A stretch of 64,000 nt of DNA. Source: Chloroflexota bacterium. GTDB lineage: Bacteria > Chloroflexota > Anaerolineae > Aggregatilineales > J027. Shown here in pieces: positions 59,739-64,000 of this stretch. Numbering within the stretch: position 1 is the first letter of the stretch; the number at the start of each line of letters is the position of its first letter. Where the stretch lies: assembly GCA_024434115.1 (NCBI GenBank), contig QMIT01000001.1, positions 186,001-250,000 on the forward strand, read 5' to 3'. The position numbers and the translations under genes were made by a program. The notes beneath the pieces are model-generated. The model did not search any database. It saw nothing but the letters and a program-made list of their open reading frames with translations, and was not told where the DNA came from.

Positions 59739-62700
59739 ATGTCGGGTAACAAGCTACCCCAAGATCGGCGAGGTTTTTTGAGCGACCCTGTCTTAGCGGA
59801 ATTCAACCTCCAACAGCGGCGGCAGTTGCTTTCGATGATTATTTATATCTTAATAGGGTTGTCTATAGGGCTGACCATTTCAACAGCCCTTTTTTTTCAA
59901 CCGGAAAATCTTTTTTCGGAAGTGGTAGTGCAGGCCGGGGTTGGTCTTGTATTTGTCCTGCTGGTGGCGTACTGGTTCAATCTTGCTGGCTATTTTCATC
60001 CCGCCGCCGCCATTGTTTTGATCTCCATTCCCGTCACTTTGTTAATTATTGTCGGCCTCGACTTTGCATCCCAAGATGTACCGGATGGTCTCATCTATTT
60101 TGTGATTCCGATTCTGATGTGCAGCCTGCTCTACCCAACGCGAACAACTGCTGTGTTTTCACTGCTTTATATTTTGACGGTCATTCTAAGCTATTTTTTC
60201 ATCCCCGATGTGAAGTGGGAAGACCTCTATTTTGTCGCTCAATTTGTCTTTGTCGTCGCCGTTTTTGTCATCTTTACCTCCTTTCTGCGGCAGCGATTAA
60301 TGAATTCCACTGTCGGCAATCAAAAGACCCTATCCCAACAAAATACCTATTTGGAGGCGCTGCACGAGACCTCATTAGCGTTGATGAGTCGGCAAAGGTT
60401 AGAGAACTTGTTGCAAGTGATCTTGGAACGGGCTGCCCAATTAGCCGATACCCAACATGGCAATATCTATCTCATATCGGCGGATGGGAAATCATTCGAA
60501 CCCCGTGTATTGTTGGGGGTGTATGAAAAAACTTCCGGTGGGGTGCTGCAACGTGGAGAGGGTTTTGTTGGGAAAATCTGGGAGAGTGCTGAACCCCTTG
60601 TCTTGGATGATTACGATACTTGGCCGGAGCGCTTGCCACATTTCGAGAAGAACCTCGTCCATGCTTCGATAGGCGTTCCGCTTGTCTCCGAAGGTCGTGT
60701 CTTGGGGGTGCTTTCCCTCTCCTATATCGAACCGGGTCGCAAGTTTACCCCCGATCAAGTGGCCCTCTTGGGGCGATTTGGTCAACTGGCTTCCATTGCG
60801 CTGGATACCACACAACTTTATGGGTCGCTCCAAAAAGAATTGTCCGAACGACAGCGGAGTGAGGCCCATCTAAAGCGGCAAAATGACTATCTTTCAGCTT
60901 TGCATGAAACCGCGATTGCCCTGACCAGCCGTCTAAAACTCAAAGACCTGTTGCAAGACATTTTGGAGCGGGCTGCCCTTCTGGTTGAAGCCGATCATGG
61001 CTCCATTCAGGTGCTCAATCCAACCGACGGACGGATGCGGGTTGGCGCTTCGATTGGGGTGCTAAAAAGTGCCTATCCTGATGAAGAGGCCAAACTTGGT
61101 GTGGGTTTGGCGGGTAAGGTTTGGGAGACCGGACAGGTGATTTGCCTGAGCGACTATGATGCGTGGGAAGGACGACATTCGAATCTCCCACGCGGCCTTC
61201 TCCATGCCGTCGTCGGGGTTCCATTAAAGGTCGGTTCCCTTGTATCTGGCGTCCTAAACTTGGGTTATCAAGACCCCGCCCGACAATTTTCACAGGGGGA
61301 AATCGAGTTACTGACGCGCTTTGCTGAACTCGCTGCGATTGCCCTAGACAATGCCTATTTATATGCTTCTTTGCAGCAAGAATTGACCGAACGCTTGCGG
61401 GCTGAGGATAGCCTGCGCTACAGCGAAGCCTATTTTCGGGCCTTGATCGAAAACACCTCGGACATCATTACCCTTGTGGATGAGGCTGGTACCATTCAGT
61501 ATGAAAGCCCATCCATTGAACGCATTCTTGGTTATGAGACGAGTGAGCGTGTTGGGCACAGCATTCTGGATTACGTCCATGCGGCAGATACAATGGATTT
61601 GTCGAATAAGTTTTTGGCGGGAGACCTAATGCTGGCATCCCCAACTGTCGTCTATCGCAGTCGCCACAAAGATGGGTCGTGGCGCATCTTGGAGGCCACC
61701 ACCGCGAACCTCTTGGATAATCCTGCTGTCCGGGCCGTAATTACCACCAGCCGCGACATTACCGAGCGCCGCCAAGCCGTTGAAGAACTGCGGGCCAGTG
61801 AAGAACGATTCCGCCAGCTTACCGAGAATATCCGCGAAGTCTTTTGGATGACCTCGGCTGATTTGGAACAGGTGCTGTACGTTAGCCCTGCTTTTGAGGC
61901 CACATGGGGGCGCCCTCGTGAAGATGTCTACTCATCTGCCAGTGCCCATCTGACCGATGTCTTGCCTGAATATCGTTCAGCTATGCGCCGCATGTTTATT
62001 CGCAGCCGACACGGGGAATCTACCGATATTGAGGTGCAAATTCAGCGGCCTTCGGATGGTGAAATTCGCTGGATATGGTCAAGAACTTTTCCAGTGTTTG
62101 ACGCCAATGGAAATTTCTATCGAGTTGCTGGCGTATTAGAGGACATTACTGAACATAAATCGGTGGAATTACGCCTAGTCACGTTACTAGAAAGTGAACG
62201 CGACCAGCGGATTTTCGCTGAAGCCCTCCGCGATTCCGCCAATGCGATTAGCAGTGCCGCCGATGAACAAGAGGCCCTAAGCCAAATATTAGAGTATTTA
62301 GGGCGGGTTGTGCCACATGACGGTGCCAATATATTATTGTTTAATCCAGCAACCGGATTTGGGCATGTCGCAGGCAGTCACGGCTATGGGAATGACTTGG
62401 GTTTTGCCGAGTTTTCCAGAGTGGTCGGTCTCAATGTGCTGGGGATGCCAATTTTGCGGGAGATGGCCGAAACCCGCCGACCAAAAGTCTTGCCGGATGT
62501 ACAAAAAGAACCCCACTGGACGGTGCATGAAAATGAGCAATGGATTCGCTCTTGGGTCGGCGCCCCAATTATGCGGGCCGATACCGTCATCGGTTTTATC
62601 AACCTAGACAGCGCCTCGCCCGATTTCTATAACGAAGATCATCGAGATCGGTTGGTGGCCTTCGCCGGGCAGGTGGGAGTGACGTTAGAAAATGCGCGGT

Positions 62701-64000
62701 TGTTGAAATTGGAGCGTGAACAGCGGCTTTTTGCTGAGGCCCTCCGTGATACTGCTGCTGCCATCAACAGCGCACTGACCTTTGATGAAGTGCTGGCTCA
62801 GGTTTTAGCCAATGTGGATCGTATGGTTCGTTACGATTCCGCCAATATCATGTTGCTGGACGAAACAAAATCGCAGGCCACTGTCGCCAAATTCAGTGGC
62901 TATGAGGAACCGGAGCGGCGGCGTTTTATCCAAAACATTGTGCTCGAAGTCGCCAAAACCCCCAATCTACAACAGATGATCCTCACCCGACAACCCCTTG
63001 TGATCCCGGTGGTTAAGGAGTTCACCGACTGGGTGCCTCTGCCTGAAGCGGCTTGGATAGAGTCAACGGTGGCTGCCCCGATTATCCGCGATCAAGAGGT
63101 CATCGGGTTTATACATTTAGATAGCGGTCAAGCCAAATCTTTTAATGCAACGGATGCACAGCGCTTACAGGCTTTTGCCGATCAGATTGGGGTGGCCCTC
63201 GAAAATGCGCGACTTTTTGAGCTAGAACGCGACCAACGGCTTTTTGCCGAGGCCCTCCGCGACGCAAACGCCGCCATAAGCCGTACCCTTGATTTGAGTG
63301 AGGTCCTCGGTCAAATTTTGCTCTATATCGCCCGTGTAGTGCCGCATGATGCCGCCAATATCATGCTGATTAATCCCGATAATGCCAGTGTGACAGTGGT
63401 GCGAGCCAATGGCTATAGCCCCCAAGAACTTGAATACATTCAAAACAGCCGCCTGCAATTTATCGAAGCTGGTCATTTGCGCCAGATGTTTGAGACAGGC
63501 CTTCCGACCATTGTGGCAGATGTCAGAGCGCTCGACAGTTGGTTCGATATGCCTTATCTCTCTTGGATCCGGTCTTATGTAAGCACCCCCATCCGACGTG
63601 AAGGTAATATGATCGGATTTTTGAATCTCGATAGCCGCACGGTGGGTTTTTTCAAACAGAAAGATGCTGATCACTTGGTAGCTTTTGCTGACCAAGTGGG
63701 CATCGCCATTCACAATGCCCAACTCTATGAATCCGAACGTCAACAGCGGGTCTTGGCCGATACCTTGCGTGATATTGGGATTGTCCTTACAGGGTCATTG
63801 CATCAACAAGAAATCTTGCCCAAGATATTGGAGCAGGTCGCGCGTGTTGTGCCCTATGATGCGGCTGGTGTTTGGATGAAACGCGACCATGAATGGCGGC
63901 TTTCAGTTGGGGTCGGCTATGACCGTTTTGGGGTAGAGGACGAAGCCTATGCCGTAGTGTTTACCGAAGATAATAGCGACATCATCAATTGGCTAAAGCA
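59739..64000 (+). CDS. Very large membrane sensor with multiple GAF and two PAS domains (3' end beyond window)
   Basis: Open frame from ATG 59739 through the window edge: 1420 complete codons, no stop. About six N-terminal transmembrane helices (to residue 190) precede GAF1 (about 217-358), GAF2 (398-538), PAS1 (565-680, ENTSDIITLVDEAGTIQYESPS), PAS2 (690-805, ending VLEDITE), then GAF3 (838-988), GAF4 (1011-1155), GAF5 (1181-1326) and the start of GAF6. Near-identical linkers (Q-R-[LIV]-[FL]-A-[ED]-[AT]-L-R-D) start each late GAF unit about 510-516 bases apart, showing internal duplication. A histidine kinase or GGDEF output domain would be expected beyond 64000. The start codon has AGGAT about 11 bases upstream. 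The gene follows murF-alr by 14 bases, so they may be cotranscribed. Confidence 0.88.
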   Translation, partial: MSGNKLPQDRRGFLSDPVLAEFNLQQRRQLLSMIIYILIGLSIGLTISTALFFQPENLFSEVVVQAGVGLVFVLLVAYWFNLAGYFHPAAAIVLISIPVTLLIIVGLDFASQDVPDGLIYFVIPILMCSLLYPTRTTAVFSLLYILTVILSYFFIPDVKWEDLYFVAQFVFVVAVFVIFTSFLRQRLMNSTVGNQKTLSQQNTYLEALHETSLALMSRQRLENLLQVILERAAQLADTQHGNIYLISADGKSFEPRVLLGVYEKTSGGVLQRGEGFVGKIWESAEPLVLDDYDTWPERLPHFEKNLVHASIGVPLVSEGRVLGVLSLSYIEPGRKFTPDQVALLGRFGQLASIALDTTQLYGSLQKELSERQRSEAHLKRQNDYLSALHETAIALTSRLKLKDLLQDILERAALLVEADHGSIQVLNPTDGRMRVGASIGVLKSAYPDEEAKLGVGLAGKVWETGQVICLSDYDAWEGRHSNLPRGLLHAVVGVPLKVGSLVSGVLNLGYQDPARQFSQGEIELLTRFAELAAIALDNAYLYASLQQELTERLRAEDSLRYSEAYFRALIENTSDIITLVDEAGTIQYESPSIERILGYETSERVGHSILDYVHAADTMDLSNKFLAGDLMLASPTVVYRSRHKDGSWRILEATTANLLDNPAVRAVITTSRDITERRQAVEELRASEERFRQLTENIREVFWMTSADLEQVLYVSPAFEATWGRPREDVYSSASAHLTDVLPEYRSAMRRMFIRSRHGESTDIEVQIQRPSDGEIRWIWSRTFPVFDANGNFYRVAGVLEDITEHKSVELRLVTLLESERDQRIFAEALRDSANAISSAADEQEALSQILEYLGRVVPHDGANILLFNPATGFGHVAGSHGYGNDLGFAEFSRVVGLNVLGMPILREMAETRRPKVLPDVQKEPHWTVHENEQWIRSWVGAPIMRADTVIGFINLDSASPDFYNEDHRDRLVAFAGQVGVTLENARLLKLEREQRLFAEALRDTAAAINSALTFDEVLAQVLANVDRMVRYDSANIMLLDETKSQATVAKFSGYEEPERRRFIQNIVLEVAKTPNLQQMILTRQPLVIPVVKEFTDWVPLPEAAWIESTVAAPIIRDQEVIGFIHLDSGQAKSFNATDAQRLQAFADQIGVALENARLFELERDQRLFAEALRDANAAISRTLDLSEVLGQILLYIARVVPHDAANIMLINPDNASVTVVRANGYSPQELEYIQNSRLQFIEAGHLRQMFETGLPTIVADVRALDSWFDMPYLSWIRSYVSTPIRREGNMIGFLNLDSRTVGFFKQKDADHLVAFADQVGIAIHNAQLYESERQQRVLADTLRDIGIVLTGSLHQQEILPKILEQVARVVPYDAAGVWMKRDHEWRLSVGVGYDRFGVEDEAYAVVFTEDNSDIINWLK

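Noticed and set aside
1..64000. CRISPR array, insertion sequence, integrase or prophage
   Set aside because: No regularly spaced direct repeats, transposase motifs or phage structural genes were seen on reading.

Overview
The window reads as a chromosomal segment of a Chloroflexota bacterium, probably Anaerolineae-like. This is inferred from the moderate GC content, a MurF-Alr fusion, large multi-GAF sensors, Thr/Pro-rich secreted SH3/DUF4397 proteins and the gene content overall; no 16S gene is present. Coding density is high. There is no CRISPR array, transposase, integrase or phage module. One tRNA gene is present, tRNA-Pro(GGG).

Layout. 0-4 kb: the 3' end of an unknown gene, then a 1165-aa protein with an extracellular-contractile-injection-system (eCIS)-type N-terminal tag, a hydrophobic middle and a nucleotidyltransferase motif. 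4-8.9 kb: a GlsB/YeaQ-type membrane protein, MoaB, a SufR-like regulator next to an IscA/ErpA-type Fe-S carrier, a CPBP-like membrane protein, and a TatD/SH3 pair. 9-18 kb: GDP-mannose dehydratase and reductase (GDP-6-deoxyhexose synthesis), an orphan CpaF-like ATPase, a MetE-like protein, a HicB-like protein, a nucleotide-sugar epimerase, an aldo/keto reductase, a hydroxyacid dehydrogenase and MtnA. 18-23 kb: a TetR/DHA2-MFS efflux pair, a DUF4397 lipoprotein and tRNA-Pro. 23-31 kb: a divergent sugar-catabolic locus (class II aldolase, class III aminotransferase, FGGY kinase and GH3 glucosidase on the minus strand; TetR and MFS on the plus strand) whose shared intergenic region carries two copies of a 15-bp operator.

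31-36 kb holds the most unusual locus: a BlaI-type repressor followed two bases later by a 1235-aa BlaR1-like M56 metalloprotease in which the usual sensor domain is replaced by two consecutive ABC-type solute-binding domains. The promoter is flanked by three copies of the palindrome GCGAA-N4-TTCGC. This looks like a proteolytic ligand-sensing switch built from BlaR/BlaI parts. A type II NADH dehydrogenase follows, preceded by a CRP/FNR-like box.

37-45 kb is the conserved nusA-ylxR-infB-rbfA-nrnA-truB-ribF translation operon, with structured leaders before nusA and infB. 45-55.5 kb, minus strand: a membrane-anchored hypothetical, Era, YhhQ, a TIR-NACHT-HEAT STAND protein (candidate anti-phage NLR), a PAP2 phosphatase, an acylating aldehyde dehydrogenase, a small degenerate TIR protein and a HEAT/zinc-ribbon/TM protein. 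55.6-64 kb: phosphomannomutase, fused MurF-alanine racemase, and a very large 6-TM GAF/PAS sensor that runs off the end.

Functional links: phosphomannomutase, Gmd and Rmd form most of a route from mannose-6-P to GDP-6-deoxyhexose. MurF-Alr covers two cell-wall steps. The TetR of the efflux pair may also control the PAP2 gene 31 kb away, since nearly the same 18-bp palindrome precedes both.
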